Source of the DNA: RUG705 sp934101175
GTDB lineage: Bacteria; Bacillota_I; Bacilli_A; RF39; UBA660
Direction: 5' to 3'
NCBI GenBank assembly: GCA_934101175.1
Contig: CAKOQC010000006.1
Location: 1 to 64,000, forward strand
DNA length: 64,000 bases
In this document: positions 9,185 through 18,837 of the stretch, piece by piece
How positions within the stretch are numbered: the first letter of the stretch is position 1
Layout of the letters: the number at the start of each line of letters is the position of its first letter
Notes under the pieces: model-generated
Database searches by the model: none
Told to the model about the DNA's origin: nothing
What the model saw: the letters and a program-made list of their open reading frames with translations, nothing else
Made by a program: the position numbers and the translations under genes

Positions 9185-10951
9185 TTATTTACTTTTAATT
9201 CTTTTTTTATTCTTTTTATCATTTTCGTATTCTTCTATCGCCATTTTTTCATATTTTTTATAGTCTATCTTATCAGCTTCTGTTAAATCTATTTTATCTA
9301 CAAAGTCTATACTTGTTGGTATTTCAAATGAATTAAGCTGAATTACATCATTATTAATATCAAACAATTTTTTTGTACATTGCTCAAGAATATAATTTCT
9401 GGTATTTTCATCTGGTAAAATATCTTCTTTAAGTACTACGTATGCTTTACCAGTAAATCTTGTGTAATCATCTGGTTTATCTACTACGACGCAAGATTTA
9501 ACAATATCAAGTAAAGATATAAAGTTTTGTACTTTTTCACAATATACTTTATTTCCATCACTTAATATATAAAATCTTGATTCTCTACCAGTAAGTGAAA
9601 AATACCTATCTTCTGAAAGTTTTCCAACAGTTCTTGTATTATAATACTCTTTACCATCAATAGTAATTTTTTCTTGTGCAGTTAATTCTGGGCTTTTATA
9701 ATAACCTTTAAAAACATTTTTACCATGTATTAGTAAAGTACCCTCTTCATTGTATTTTACCTCTTGCATTGTTTCAGAATTTACCACTAATGGTTCTTCT
9801 CCAACAAGAATTCTACCAACTGTATTAGGTCTAACTTTTGTACCAACAGAACTAGACCATGTGGCAACGGTTTCTGCATTACCAGCTCCATTACAGAAGG
9901 TCATATTGTTACAATTATGTTTAGCAAAAAACTCTCTTCCCATTTTTTCAGTCTTTTCTGTGAAAAAGTCTCCTCCGGTTACAAATGTATGACCTAAAGA
10001 TAAATCAACATCATCAGGAACAATACTCTTAAGTACGTCTAGCAATGCTGGACTGCCATAATAATAATTAATTTTAGGTAGGATTTTTCTAACGTTTTCA
10101 TTATTAAGTCCGTCAGGAACTAGTACTACTGTTCTACCACACATCATAGTTAAAAGAACTGATGTTGCAAAGCCATAAGGATACTTAAATGGAACAAAAC
10201 ATAAACATTTATCCCCCTTAGTTTGTGGCAAATTGATAGTGTTTTTTATATAAATACCAGAAGCTAAAACATTTTCATTAGTAAGTAGCACTGATTTTGG
10301 ATTACCACTCGAACCACTGGTATATAATATTAAAGCATCCTCTTTACTACTGTGAATAGGATTAATAAAATTTTTATAGTATTTAGCTACATTAGCTAAG
10401 TCATTATATGAGATAAAATCATTATAACCAATTAATGAATTACTGCTGGTATTAAACTCTTTAGTATATAATTTATTCTTACTTAAAGTAATTATTTGCT
10501 TAACTTTAGTATCTTTTTTTATTTCTTCATTATATTCTTGACTTCTATCATAGTTAATAAATAATGGTGACTCAAAAAGATTTAAATACTCTTTAATTTC
10601 ATTGTCTGAAGCTCTATAATTTAGAAATGTAGTTATAGCTCCTATTCTATTTGCTGCTAAAAAAATTGCTACAGCTTGATATGTATTAGGCATACATATT
10701 GTAATTATATCACCTTTTTTGATACCTAATTCTTTAAGAGATTTAGATATTGTTATTGTATCATTAAATAGTTCATTATAGTTAATATTTAAATCTGCAC
10801 ATTCTATGGCATTTAAGTCTTTATTAAAACTATTAATTAATGATATTGCATTATATATACTCATATTAGGTATAATTGGGTTTCTTTTAAAATAATTAAA
10901 CCCAGCATCATGTGTTTTATCTATACTTGGATAACCTGTTTTTTCTTTCAT
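9185..10951 (-). CDS. AMP-forming acyl-CoA synthetase/ligase family protein
   Basis: 588 residues, ANL superfamily. The phosphate loop YTSGSSGNPKS is at residues 210-220 and the C-terminal hinge region is TGRESRFYILSDG. The A10-like DKIDYKKYEK retains the catalytic Lys context. Family members activate a carboxylate with ATP and pass it to CoA or a carrier; the acid used here is unknown. One oddity: the A7 motif, usually TGDLG, reads TRTVG, so the ATP-ribose-binding Asp seems replaced by Thr. The C-terminus is Lys-rich. It is followed by the degenerate sensor gene and preceded by a truncated relative, which suggests a local duplication. Confidence 0.8.
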   Translation of the reverse strand: MKEKTGYPSIDKTHDAGFNYFKRNPIIPNMSIYNAISLINSFNKDLNAIECADLNINYNELFNDTITISKSLKELGIKKGDIITICMPNTYQAVAIFLAANRIGAITTFLNYRASDNEIKEYLNLFESPLFINYDRSQEYNEEIKKDTKVKQIITLSKNKLYTKEFNTSSNSLIGYNDFISYNDLANVAKYYKNFINPIHSSKEDALILYTSGSSGNPKSVLLTNENVLASGIYIKNTINLPQTKGDKCLCFVPFKYPYGFATSVLLTMMCGRTVVLVPDGLNNENVRKILPKINYYYGSPALLDVLKSIVPDDVDLSLGHTFVTGGDFFTEKTEKMGREFFAKHNCNNMTFCNGAGNAETVATWSSSVGTKVRPNTVGRILVGEEPLVVNSETMQEVKYNEEGTLLIHGKNVFKGYYKSPELTAQEKITIDGKEYYNTRTVGKLSEDRYFSLTGRESRFYILSDGNKVYCEKVQNFISLLDIVKSCVVVDKPDDYTRFTGKAYVVLKEDILPDENTRNYILEQCTKKLFDINNDVIQLNSFEIPTSIDFVDKIDLTEADKIDYKKYEKMAIEEYENDKKNKKRIKSK

Positions 10952-11018
10952 ATACTCCTACTCCCTTTATGATTTATTATTTTATTTAATTTATCTATAT
11001 TTTCATAACTTTATTATA

Positions 11019-11333
11019 TCAAATAATACTTTTTATTTCTATATAATTCTTAAAGCTTATTGTTTTTCCAAAATAAGATATTGCTTTAGTATTTAAATTA
11101 TCAATATTCTCATGACACATATATTGATATGCTGTCATATTAGGAATTTTAGCTTCTATAGCATTCTCACTATAATATTTAAGCCATGGCTTATCAATAG
11201 ATAAATATGCTGTGTTAGGTCCTAATAAATTTCCTAGAGCTAAGTTTCTTAAATATTTATTTCTTTCAAGTATTTCATCATCAGTAAGTGTACTTAATTT
11301 TTCTTTTAATGCTAATAAATATTCTTTTTTCAC
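11019..11333 (-). pseudogene. N-terminal remnant of a second AMP-forming ligase
   Basis: About 104 codons that stop where an ANL ligase would normally go on for 450 more. The sequence from KPWLKYYSENAIEAKIPNMT through KAISYFGKTISFKNYIEI matches the usual N-terminal pattern of acyl-CoA ligases (KPWL..Y, IP.MT.Y, start of the first Rossmann-like domain). The first 40 residues are a separate charged helix. Translation likely starts at the GTG at 11333 behind a GGGGA site; an ATG lies 12 bases upstream. It ends 67 bp before the intact ligase gene. It may be a truncated duplicate or a small protein reused as a regulator; I favour a decayed copy. Confidence 0.55.
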
Positions 11334-11540
11334 AATTATCCCCATTCGAATGAGCTATTATATACTTTTTATACTTATTTTTAATTATAAGCTCTATTTT
11401 GGCGTTTCTATGCCTTATTATAACACTTATTATATAAATTTGTAAATTATTATAATATGAGTTTTTTTAATAAAATACCCTTAAAACTCTTTATACTAAT
11501 ATATAGATTATAAATATAGAGAATAAAGATATGATGATTA

Positions 11541-12872
11541 TTAATAATTTTTATATATACTTAAATCTAGAATAGTATCCTTTTTAGGATATTTATAATA
11601 AATATATTTCATAATAGAAGTGTTGTACTGAGAATACTCATGATTTTGAGTAAATACTTCTTTTTCATCTAGAAGAAATTCACACTGATTATTTTTGCAA
11701 ATATTTTCTATTTCATTAATAATACCAGTACTTCCTGATGAACCAAGATTGCCATCATTTAATAAATCATACTTAGTTATAGGTAGATTTGCTTCTAATT
11801 TTATAAGATAACTATTCTTATTAATAATAAATATTTTTTTATCTTTATTATCATCTAAATAAGTAATTATAGTGTCTAAATATTCTTTAAAGTATTTACT
11901 ATGAGGTATGATACGATATTTTATTAAATTAATATCATTTAGGAATGTATAATCTTTATACTTTAGTAGATAAGCACTATTAGAAAAACTATATATAATG
12001 AATACTAGGAAAGAAATTTGAAGAATTTTTTTAGATAGTTTTAGATTATTTAGAAAGTATCCTAATGAAGGGATAAAGGCTATCATAGTATGATATCTAT
12101 CTATTATGGGATAAGCAAATAGTAGAAAACTTATTAAATAGATTATCTTTATATCTTTAGTTTTAAAATATTTAATTATTAAGTAGATAAATGAAGTTAT
12201 TAATAGAAAGATACCTACTGGTTCTGTTACTAAATTATCTTTAGCAAATGATTTTATTCCTAAGAAACAATAATCTATAAAATTATATAAGATATTATTT
12301 TTAATTAGATAGATTAGAAAGATAATGTTAGGAATAAGAAAGCCTACTATTCTTTTGAAGATTTTCTTATAATTTTTTATAAATAAAGTAGGAAGACACA
12401 GATAGATACCTACATTTTGTTTAGTTAAGAAGGTTAAGCCTAGAATAAATCCTAATAAGTAATCGTTTTTATGATTGTTTTCTAAGTCCATTAAGATATA
12501 GAGAAATAATAGACATAGTATAGAATAATATGGACTACTATATGGCATAAGTAATAAGTATATTAAATAGTAGCTTTTATGATTTTGCTTTTTCATATAA
12601 TAGAAAATTATAGTACATATGATGGCATTAAATATATGAAATGTTAGAAAACTATTACCAAACATTTTTAGAATTAGGGCATTTATCATGGGATACAAAG
12701 GTGTTATTACCATATTGAAGTCTTTATATGGAATAAGTCCGGTATAAATATTATAAGCAAAACCATAATTCCATACTTCATCATGAGTTACTTCATTACA
12801 TAGTAAGTTAAATAATAGGGTTATGATAAAGATTAATAATAATTCTAATAAGGATTGTTTATGTTTATTCAT
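11541..12872 (-). CDS. GT-C type multi-spanning membrane glycosyltransferase-like protein
   Basis: 443 residues with about ten hydrophobic helices. The first extracytoplasmic loop holds HDEVWNYGFAYNIYTGLIPY followed by DFNMVITPLYP. The Asp-Glu pair and the P-L-Y-P element are typical of dolichyl/undecaprenyl-phosphate-sugar dependent GT-C enzymes (PMT/ArnT-like). A soluble C-terminal domain of about 110 residues follows the last helix. It probably transfers a sugar from a lipid carrier outside the membrane; acceptor and sugar are unknown. It is monocistronic with an AGGAGG site and lies between the ligase region and the pilus locus. Confidence 0.65.
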   Translation of the reverse strand: MNKHKQSLLELLLIFIITLLFNLLCNEVTHDEVWNYGFAYNIYTGLIPYKDFNMVITPLYPMINALILKMFGNSFLTFHIFNAIICTIIFYYMKKQNHKSYYLIYLLLMPYSSPYYSILCLLFLYILMDLENNHKNDYLLGFILGLTFLTKQNVGIYLCLPTLFIKNYKKIFKRIVGFLIPNIIFLIYLIKNNILYNFIDYCFLGIKSFAKDNLVTEPVGIFLLITSFIYLIIKYFKTKDIKIIYLISFLLFAYPIIDRYHTMIAFIPSLGYFLNNLKLSKKILQISFLVFIIYSFSNSAYLLKYKDYTFLNDINLIKYRIIPHSKYFKEYLDTIITYLDDNKDKKIFIINKNSYLIKLEANLPITKYDLLNDGNLGSSGSTGIINEIENICKNNQCEFLLDEKEVFTQNHEYSQYNTSIMKYIYYKYPKKDTILDLSIYKNY

Positions 12873-12933
12873 GATAGTCCTCCTGATAAGGATATTTTAT
12901 CATATAAAAGAAAAAAAGTAATTATTCATTACT

Positions 12934-13908
12934 TTATAACTCTAATTTACTAATAAAATCTTTTAATTCGAATGTATTTTCTATACGATCATTTAATGGT
13001 GGCATGTTATAAGCTATTTTTGAACGAGATTCAAATTCAAAGTCACTTACATCTTTTGGTGTTAATAAACTTTTGTTTAGAACGATTTTTTTACCTTCTA
13101 ATTTATCAAAAGTATTTTTATTTATTAGCATCATTTTATTTAGTTTAATTGTGCTAGGTTCTATTAAGTATATTACTTCATCACATAAACTTTCACCAGT
13201 AGAATTATTTAAGTCTACTAGTATCATGTTAGCATTGCCAAACTTGTTAATAGCAGCATTTAAGTTTCCTTGATTTACAGAATACATATCTCTTTCATTG
13301 AAATATCCAAAATCATTTTTATTTACTTCAATGGCTACAACATAGTCTTTTTGTGATAGAATTTTCTTTAACATATATATTAGGGTTGTAGCACCAGCAC
13401 CATTTGTCATATTTTTGAATCCTATAACACGAGCACTTCTTGAAGAGTGGAATTGTGGTTCTTCATCATCTTTGTGGAAGAATCTACTCTTCTTTTCAGG
13501 CTTGCTAGTATCTTCTGTATTAGCATCCATATCTAATTGATGGATATGAGCTACATCTTTATAAGTATTAGGATGATTATATAGATACATTAGTGATTCT
13601 TTATCTTTACCAAAGTTATATATTCCCATACTTATTAATTTTGATAAGTAACTATTATCATTAATTAAATTATTATCTAATAATACTATTACTTTATCCA
13701 TTTCTAAGCCCATGGATAATTTTTGAATATTAGAAATATCATGATAATTTTTAAGGGCTGTTATATCTAAGAACATTCGATTAAAAAAGAAATTAGAGAA
13801 TGTGCTTATTAATTCATCAGCGGTAAATTCTCCATTTATTGATTTAATTACGTCGATGTCTAGATTTTCTAACAATCCTTTGTTTTTATTTGATACGATT
13901 ACATTCAT
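12934..13908 (-). CDS. tadZ: TadZ/CpaE-like pilus localisation ATPase (atypical P-loop)
   Basis: 324 residues. An N-terminal receiver-like domain (about 1-110), a charged linker (about 125-158, rich in K/D/E), then a ParA/MinD-type domain beginning GFKNMTNGAGATTL. The P-loop aligns as TNGAGATT against KGGxGKTT, so both the signature Lys and the catalytic Lys are absent, as reported for some TadZ proteins. TadZ marks the site of Tad pilus assembly. It is the last gene of the pilus operon, 18 bp after the tadE-like gene. The family is deduced from domain order and context. Confidence 0.7.
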   Translation of the reverse strand: MNVIVSNKNKGLLENLDIDVIKSINGEFTADELISTFSNFFFNRMFLDITALKNYHDISNIQKLSMGLEMDKVIVLLDNNLINDNSYLSKLISMGIYNFGKDKESLMYLYNHPNTYKDVAHIHQLDMDANTEDTSKPEKKSRFFHKDDEEPQFHSSRSARVIGFKNMTNGAGATTLIYMLKKILSQKDYVVAIEVNKNDFGYFNERDMYSVNQGNLNAAINKFGNANMILVDLNNSTGESLCDEVIYLIEPSTIKLNKMMLINKNTFDKLEGKKIVLNKSLLTPKDVSDFEFESRSKIAYNMPPLNDRIENTFELKDFISKLEL

Positions 13909-13926
13909 AACTAATTTCTCCTTATA

Positions 13927-14439
13927 TTATTTCTCTCTAACAACTACTCTTGTTTCTCCAGATATTTTCCATAATCCTTGAATGACGTCTTCATCATCAG
14001 CACGTCCTCCGAAAGTAAGAATGTTGTTTAGAAATGGTAAGCTCCAGCCAACATATGTAGATACTTCATAGTACATACCTTTAGTGTTTTTAGCTTTTCC
14101 AGCTTCACGAATAACTATTCCTAATTGGTTACAATGTGCAACTTGTCTTCCAGCATCATTAGTCATATTTATTTTATCGCAAATATTTCTTTCACTAAGA
14201 TTATAATTCATATTACCTAATATTTCATCAGTTAGGAACTTTTCGAAATCTTGCATTTTCTTTCCGGTTTGTAATTCTGAAATGCTAGTAATTTCATTTT
14301 CTTCAATGTAATCAATAATTTTATTTTTTACTTTGAAGGCTTTTGCATAGTTTAGTGAAATTGCTATAAAACCTACATATATAACTATAAATACTAAGAA
14401 TATTTTGACCATAAAGGCTCCGCCAAAGGCATCCTTCAT
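13927..14439 (-). CDS. TadE-like pseudopilin
   Basis: 170 residues. A short polar leader (MKDAFGGAFMVK) precedes one hydrophobic helix (about 11-33), followed by an extracellular domain with two Cys (ICDKIN, AHCNQ) that could form a disulfide. The architecture is that of TadE-type minor pilins, which are processed near the Gly before the helix. It lies between the Flp-like pilin and tadZ on the same strand. The identification rests on architecture and context, not on a strong motif. Confidence 0.6.
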   Translation of the reverse strand: MKDAFGGAFMVKIFLVFIVIYVGFIAISLNYAKAFKVKNKIIDYIEENEITSISELQTGKKMQDFEKFLTDEILGNMNYNLSERNICDKINMTNDAGRQVAHCNQLGIVIREAGKAKNTKGMYYEVSTYVGWSLPFLNNILTFGGRADDEDVIQGLWKISGETRVVVREK

Positions 14440-14481
14440 ATGTTATCACCTACTTTTTATTTCATATTTGTTAATTTTTAA

Positions 14482-14640
14482 TTATTTTTGATTATACCCA
14501 GCAGTGTTTCCACCTTGGCCCCATAATCCACCAATAGTGTTTTGGATATTTCCCCATTGACTTGCTAAGATAGCTCCGATTACACCAATGGCTACTAATG
14601 TTACAACAGTCATTGATACTTCACCAGTTGCTTCTTTCAT
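14482..14640 (-). CDS. Flp-like major pilin, 52 residues
   Basis: A short gene read directly from the sequence. The ATG (14638-14640) sits behind a strong GGGAGGTGAG site and the stop is at 14482-14484. The product starts MKEATGEVSMTVVTLVAIGV, continues as one hydrophobic helix, and ends in a polar G/N/Q-rich tail (WGQGGNTAGYNQK). A short leader with Gly and Glu ahead of a single helix fits a Flp-type pilin cut after the Gly and polymerised through the helix. It lies between tadC and the tadE-like gene, the expected place for the pilus subunit. Confidence 0.75.
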   Translation of the reverse strand: MKEATGEVSMTVVTLVAIGVIGAILASQWGNIQNTIGGLWGQGGNTAGYNQK

Positions 14641-14714
14641 TGTCTCACCTCCCTATCATTAATATAATTTGATTATAACACCTTTTTTATATTTTGACTA
14701 TATTTTATATTATT

Positions 14715-15506
14715 TTAACCGCCAATCATTGTAAATGACGCTATTAACATCAATACTAGAGCGGCTCCACCAGTACATACTAACATTTTCATGGTCATGT
14801 TTTCCATGGTAGTTAATCTGGCTTGATATTTTTGCTCTCTGGCTTTTAATTGAAGAGCAGATACAGTTTTAGAGAAAGATAACATTTGCTCATGTTTTTT
14901 ATCTTGTTCTCCTAAACTTAAACGATATAATAGACGCATCATTCTCATTGAATCTCTAACTGGATATTGATTAGCAAAATCCATATATGGATCAACAGAT
15001 GAGTCACCATTTTCTATTTTAGCTACTAATTCACGAAGTCCTGGTTTGAATACTTCAGGAGCATCTTCAATAGATCTAGCAAGAGCTACTGGTACAGTAT
15101 AGTGTTGTACTAATACCTCTAAGCTTTTTAAATAGTATGGTAATAATGAATCTATAGTATTTAAATTTTTTTTATAAAATTTCTTTAAATCTAAATATTG
15201 TGATTTAAATACAAAATATCCAAAAGCAATAGATATTAATATATATAATGGTTTTAAATCAGAGATGAAGATAAAGAGCATGATAACCATGGCTGCTAGA
15301 CCTTGCATTACTCTTTTTCTGAATACTTGTCCAACATCATATATTTTATCACCATATTTTGTTCTTAATAGAAATTCATAATCTTTTTCTTGAAGTAATT
15401 GAAATATTCCTTTATTTTCTCCAAAGAATTTAGTAGTACTTATAGTACCATTATAGATAAAGATAAAGAAGACAATTACTCCTACTAATAATAATTCTAA
15501 ATGCAT
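14715..15506 (-). CDS. tadC: TadC-like pilus platform protein
   Basis: 263 residues with an N-terminal helix, a helix pair near 75-105 and a C-terminal helix (MLVCTGGAALVLMLIASFTM). The cytoplasmic segment between (about 115-235), with LPYYLKSLEVLVQHYTVPVA and the SLGEQDKKHEQMLSFSK region, has the T2SSF/GspF-type helical pattern. It should form the inner-membrane platform of the Tad machine together with TadB. Its start overlaps the end of tadB by a base, so the two are translationally coupled. Confidence 0.75.
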   Translation of the reverse strand: MHLELLLVGVIVFFIFIYNGTISTTKFFGENKGIFQLLQEKDYEFLLRTKYGDKIYDVGQVFRKRVMQGLAAMVIMLFIFISDLKPLYILISIAFGYFVFKSQYLDLKKFYKKNLNTIDSLLPYYLKSLEVLVQHYTVPVALARSIEDAPEVFKPGLRELVAKIENGDSSVDPYMDFANQYPVRDSMRMMRLLYRLSLGEQDKKHEQMLSFSKTVSALQLKAREQKYQARLTTMENMTMKMLVCTGGAALVLMLIASFTMIGG

Positions 15507-16402
15507 TATTCAGCCCCCACATTCTCATTATAGTACTTCTCTCCTTTTAATAGGAAGTAACTATTTATTAGGACAACACCATGTACTAATATTTTCATAA
15601 TGACATTGTCTAACATTTCGATATAGGATTCTACTCCTAGAATTAATTGGATTAACATTATTAATGAATATAAGGTTACTCCAAATACTAGGAATTGTCT
15701 GTGGAATTGTTTTCTGTCTGATCTATCACGATATACTCCTTCTACTAAGATATCGATATCATTTAACATGTTATCGAAGGTATCTTCAGTATTTTTAGCA
15801 CCTTCTTTAGTTACTTGAAGGAATAATTGATGCATGTTTTTTACCATGTAATATGGATATTTAGCATTCATGTAATTGATTGATTCAGTTACATCGCCTT
15901 TTTCATATGATAAAGCTATCATTGTTTTAACGTCAGATAATACTGGTTCATCAAGTACTCCTGATTCTACAACACCTTCAAGAGCTTTAATGAACGATTG
16001 GGTAGTATTAAATTCCATAATAGTATTAGTTGTATATACTTGTATTTGTTCAAAAATAAATTCACTATATTGTCTTTTACATCTTAAATATGTTAAATAT
16101 GGAATAGTAGCTACTGCTATTATGGCATATATAATTACTACTACTAAGTTATAGAAATATAGATAACCAATAACTCCTGCTACTACAGCAAACATAGTTA
16201 CTTGAATAGTATATTGTCTAGTGGTATATTCAAGTCCTAACTCTTTAATTTTTTCACGCATTACTTTATATGAGTATGGTGCAAATTGGTCATAGGCAAC
16301 AGTAGCTTGGCTTTGTAAGAACTTATATATTCCTTCACCAGAACTATTTCTATATGTTACTACAAATATTAAGATAAGACCTATTATTATAAATATTCCC
16401 AT
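15506..16402 (-). CDS. tadB: TadB-like pilus platform protein
   Basis: 298 residues with hydrophobic helices at the N-terminus, at about 68-105 (paired) and at the C-terminus (about 243-285). Between them lies a helical cytoplasmic T2SSF-like domain (EFIFEQIQVYTTNTIMEFNT and the following segment). It is the partner of the adjacent TadC-like protein and would sit under the CpaF/TadA motor. It follows cpaF by 19 bp in the same operon. Confidence 0.75.
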   Translation of the reverse strand: MGIFIIIGLILIFVVTYRNSSGEGIYKFLQSQATVAYDQFAPYSYKVMREKIKELGLEYTTRQYTIQVTMFAVVAGVIGYLYFYNLVVVIIYAIIAVATIPYLTYLRCKRQYSEFIFEQIQVYTTNTIMEFNTTQSFIKALEGVVESGVLDEPVLSDVKTMIALSYEKGDVTESINYMNAKYPYYMVKNMHQLFLQVTKEGAKNTEDTFDNMLNDIDILVEGVYRDRSDRKQFHRQFLVFGVTLYSLIMLIQLILGVESYIEMLDNVIMKILVHGVVLINSYFLLKGEKYYNENVGAE

Positions 16403-16421
16403 ATAATCACCTACTTTCTTA

Positions 16422-17915
16422 TTAATTATTTGGCAAATTATTTATTTGATTTGGATTATTTATTATTTGATTAGGAATGTTGTTAATCATTTGTTGTTGA
16501 TTAGGAACACTCCCATATTGATAAGTATTTACTTGATTTGGGTTTACTACGTTATAATTTTGATTAACTTGATTAGTTGGGTTAATCGCTTGTGGATTTA
16601 TACTCTTTGGTGCTATATTTTGTGGTTGATTATTCATTATTGGTGTTTGATTATTTTGATTAGGTACTGATACTTGTACTTGCGATTGTGGTTTTGGCGT
16701 AGCAACATTTGGAGTTTTGGTAGATACTACAGTTTGATTAGTAGTGACACCATTAGTTGGTGCTGATGATGGAATGGTTTCTTTAGCAGCATCAATATTA
16801 GTAGGATCTACTTTATACTCATTAGTAGCTTGATCAATATTTTCATCAGCTGATTTGAACTCCTCTTTTACTAAGATATCTGGTTGCATGATTAAGCCTT
16901 GGCTTTCTAGGTATCCTAAGAGATATTTTGTAGGGTTATGTAAAGTAAATTTACCATCAGGTGTTTTCTTATAAAGAATATTAGTTTTAGGTTCATTGTC
17001 TTCAGTAACATAGAACTCTACTACTTCAGCAATTTCACGATGAAATCTTTGTCTTTCTTTACTATAATATCCTTTAACGTGAACTCCTAATTGAACATAT
17101 CTATGAATACTTCTTAGAAATTGTTCTAGGTCAATATTACTTTCTAGCAAACTATATAATCTACTAGGAATAGATGCAGCTTTATCAGCATGAATTGTTG
17201 ATAAGATGTTGTGTCCTGATGATATAGAGTTACGTACGGCCATTACGGCTTCGGCACTTCTTACTTCGGATAGTAATATCCATCTTGGATTCTGTCTCAT
17301 ACAGGTAACAAGTACATCTGAATAACTAGCTATATTATTAGTTTTCATAGCTACGATATCTCTTGTTGGAAATATTTTATCAAGGTGAAGCTCAAGAGTA
17401 TCTTCAATAGTAATTATTTTTTCATTTTCTTTAGTGTGAGCTGCTAAGTATTTGATAAACTCTGTTTTACCACTACCAGTTTCACCACTTACTAAGATGT
17501 TACAGTGTCCTTCAACGCATTTCATTAAGAAATCGTGAATATCTAATCTGATATAATCATCTTCAATAATTTTTTCTTTTACTAATCTTATTTTAGCTGG
17601 TGTTTTACGTACTAACAAGGCAATGCCATTTCTAGCTATGGAATCATGAACGAAGTTAAGACGTAATTCAGCACTTTCGGCATCAAGAAAGGGATTGGCC
17701 ATATTGAAGGACTTACCCATCGTGTTAGCACACTGAAAGGCTATTTTTTCTATTAAGGTATTATCGATTCCTGTATTCTCTACTCGATATACTCCTTTTG
17801 ACAAGGTCTTTATCCATACCTGCCCACCATTACTATAGGATATATCGGTAACATCATCATTATCCAAAAATTGTTTTAATGGTCCAAAATCGACTTGTTG
17901 AAATTGTGCATCCAT
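16422..17915 (-). CDS. cpaF: CpaF/TadA-type secretion ATPase with Q/N-rich tail
   Basis: 497 residues. The core is a type II/IV secretion ATPase: N-terminal domain 1-105, Walker A SGETGSGKTE (143-152), Asp box IEDTLEL (170-176), Walker B region WILLSEVRS with Glu217 (212-220) and His box STIHAD (239-244). It powers assembly of the Tad pilus at the cytoplasmic face. Unusually, after about residue 365 there is a 130-residue low-complexity tail very rich in Asn, Gln, Pro and Val, which is not part of the canonical ATPase. The start has a GGGAGG site. It is placed between cpaB and tadB. Confidence 0.9.
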   Translation of the reverse strand: MDAQFQQVDFGPLKQFLDNDDVTDISYSNGGQVWIKTLSKGVYRVENTGIDNTLIEKIAFQCANTMGKSFNMANPFLDAESAELRLNFVHDSIARNGIALLVRKTPAKIRLVKEKIIEDDYIRLDIHDFLMKCVEGHCNILVSGETGSGKTEFIKYLAAHTKENEKIITIEDTLELHLDKIFPTRDIVAMKTNNIASYSDVLVTCMRQNPRWILLSEVRSAEAVMAVRNSISSGHNILSTIHADKAASIPSRLYSLLESNIDLEQFLRSIHRYVQLGVHVKGYYSKERQRFHREIAEVVEFYVTEDNEPKTNILYKKTPDGKFTLHNPTKYLLGYLESQGLIMQPDILVKEEFKSADENIDQATNEYKVDPTNIDAAKETIPSSAPTNGVTTNQTVVSTKTPNVATPKPQSQVQVSVPNQNNQTPIMNNQPQNIAPKSINPQAINPTNQVNQNYNVVNPNQVNTYQYGSVPNQQQMINNIPNQIINNPNQINNLPNN

Positions 17916-17950
17916 AATATTTCCTCCCTATTCTTTTTTGCCACTAATAA

Positions 17951-18817
17951 TTATTCATTGGTATTAGTGTTTGTGTTATTTTCTTTTTTTTGTGAATCTT
18001 CAAGAGCTTTTTGCTCCATTTCATTTAACAATTCATTATATAATTCTTCTTGTCCATCAATCTTTTGAATTTTATCAAGAACGAAATCATATAAGTAATC
18101 ACTAGTTACTTCTACTGCTGCAGGATTTTTAGCATCGAATTTAACAGTATTTGGTACTAATACTACTTCTATATCATTAGTTAAGATATAATTTAATGAT
18201 GAGAATAATAAGTATTTAGCTTCTGGTAATGAGAAGTATACATATGCTGGTACTCTTGCTTCTTCAGTATTTTCAAATACGTTTTTACCTGAAGCATCTT
18301 TTACACCAAGTACTTCGATATTATCAAAGAATTCTCCATATACTAATTTACCACTATTGTCATATAATTTTACATATACGTCTACAATATTTCCAGGCAT
18401 AATTGAATTTCCATATGTAGTAACTGTGTCTACTGGGAAACTAACAACTCTTTCACCTTCGTTAGTGTTGTATAATACAGCATCTGGTAAATTTCCTTCA
18501 GATACTAATAAATCTGAATAGAAGATACTACCAGCGGCAATCATTGTATTGTAGTTACTATATTTTCCTACAATGTCATTATAATTTTTATAATATGTTC
18601 CTTTAATGAATGCTCCTGGTACTCTTGTTTTAGATACCATATCTTCAGTAATTAAAGTCTTAGGTTGTATTGTTTGGTTTGCATAGTATACATCTACTAA
18701 TGCAGTTTTTTTGTTGATACTAGTTGTATAACCAACATAAAGAATAATTAAACATAGCAATATTCCTAAGATGGTTACAGTATTTTTGTTTTTTAAGAAC
18801 TTGTTAAAATTTTTCAT
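17951..18817 (-). CDS. cpaB: CpaB-like pilus assembly protein (SAF domain)
   Basis: 288 residues. One N-terminal membrane helix (about 13-30) is followed by an SAF-like segment (VYYANQTIQPKTLITEDMVSKTR and onward) and a longer extracellular domain containing VVSFPVDTVTTYGNSIMPGN. This is the usual CpaB/RcpC layout. The C-terminus is a coiled, Glu/Asn/Thr-rich tail. CpaB proteins support pilus biogenesis outside the membrane, possibly binding the cell wall. It is in the operon ahead of cpaF. Confidence 0.8.
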   Translation of the reverse strand: MKNFNKFLKNKNTVTILGILLCLIILYVGYTTSINKKTALVDVYYANQTIQPKTLITEDMVSKTRVPGAFIKGTYYKNYNDIVGKYSNYNTMIAAGSIFYSDLLVSEGNLPDAVLYNTNEGERVVSFPVDTVTTYGNSIMPGNIVDVYVKLYDNSGKLVYGEFFDNIEVLGVKDASGKNVFENTEEARVPAYVYFSLPEAKYLLFSSLNYILTNDIEVVLVPNTVKFDAKNPAAVEVTSDYLYDFVLDKIQKIDGQEELYNELLNEMEQKALEDSQKKENNTNTNTNE

Positions 18818-18837
18818 TTCTTTTTCCTTCCTCTCTT

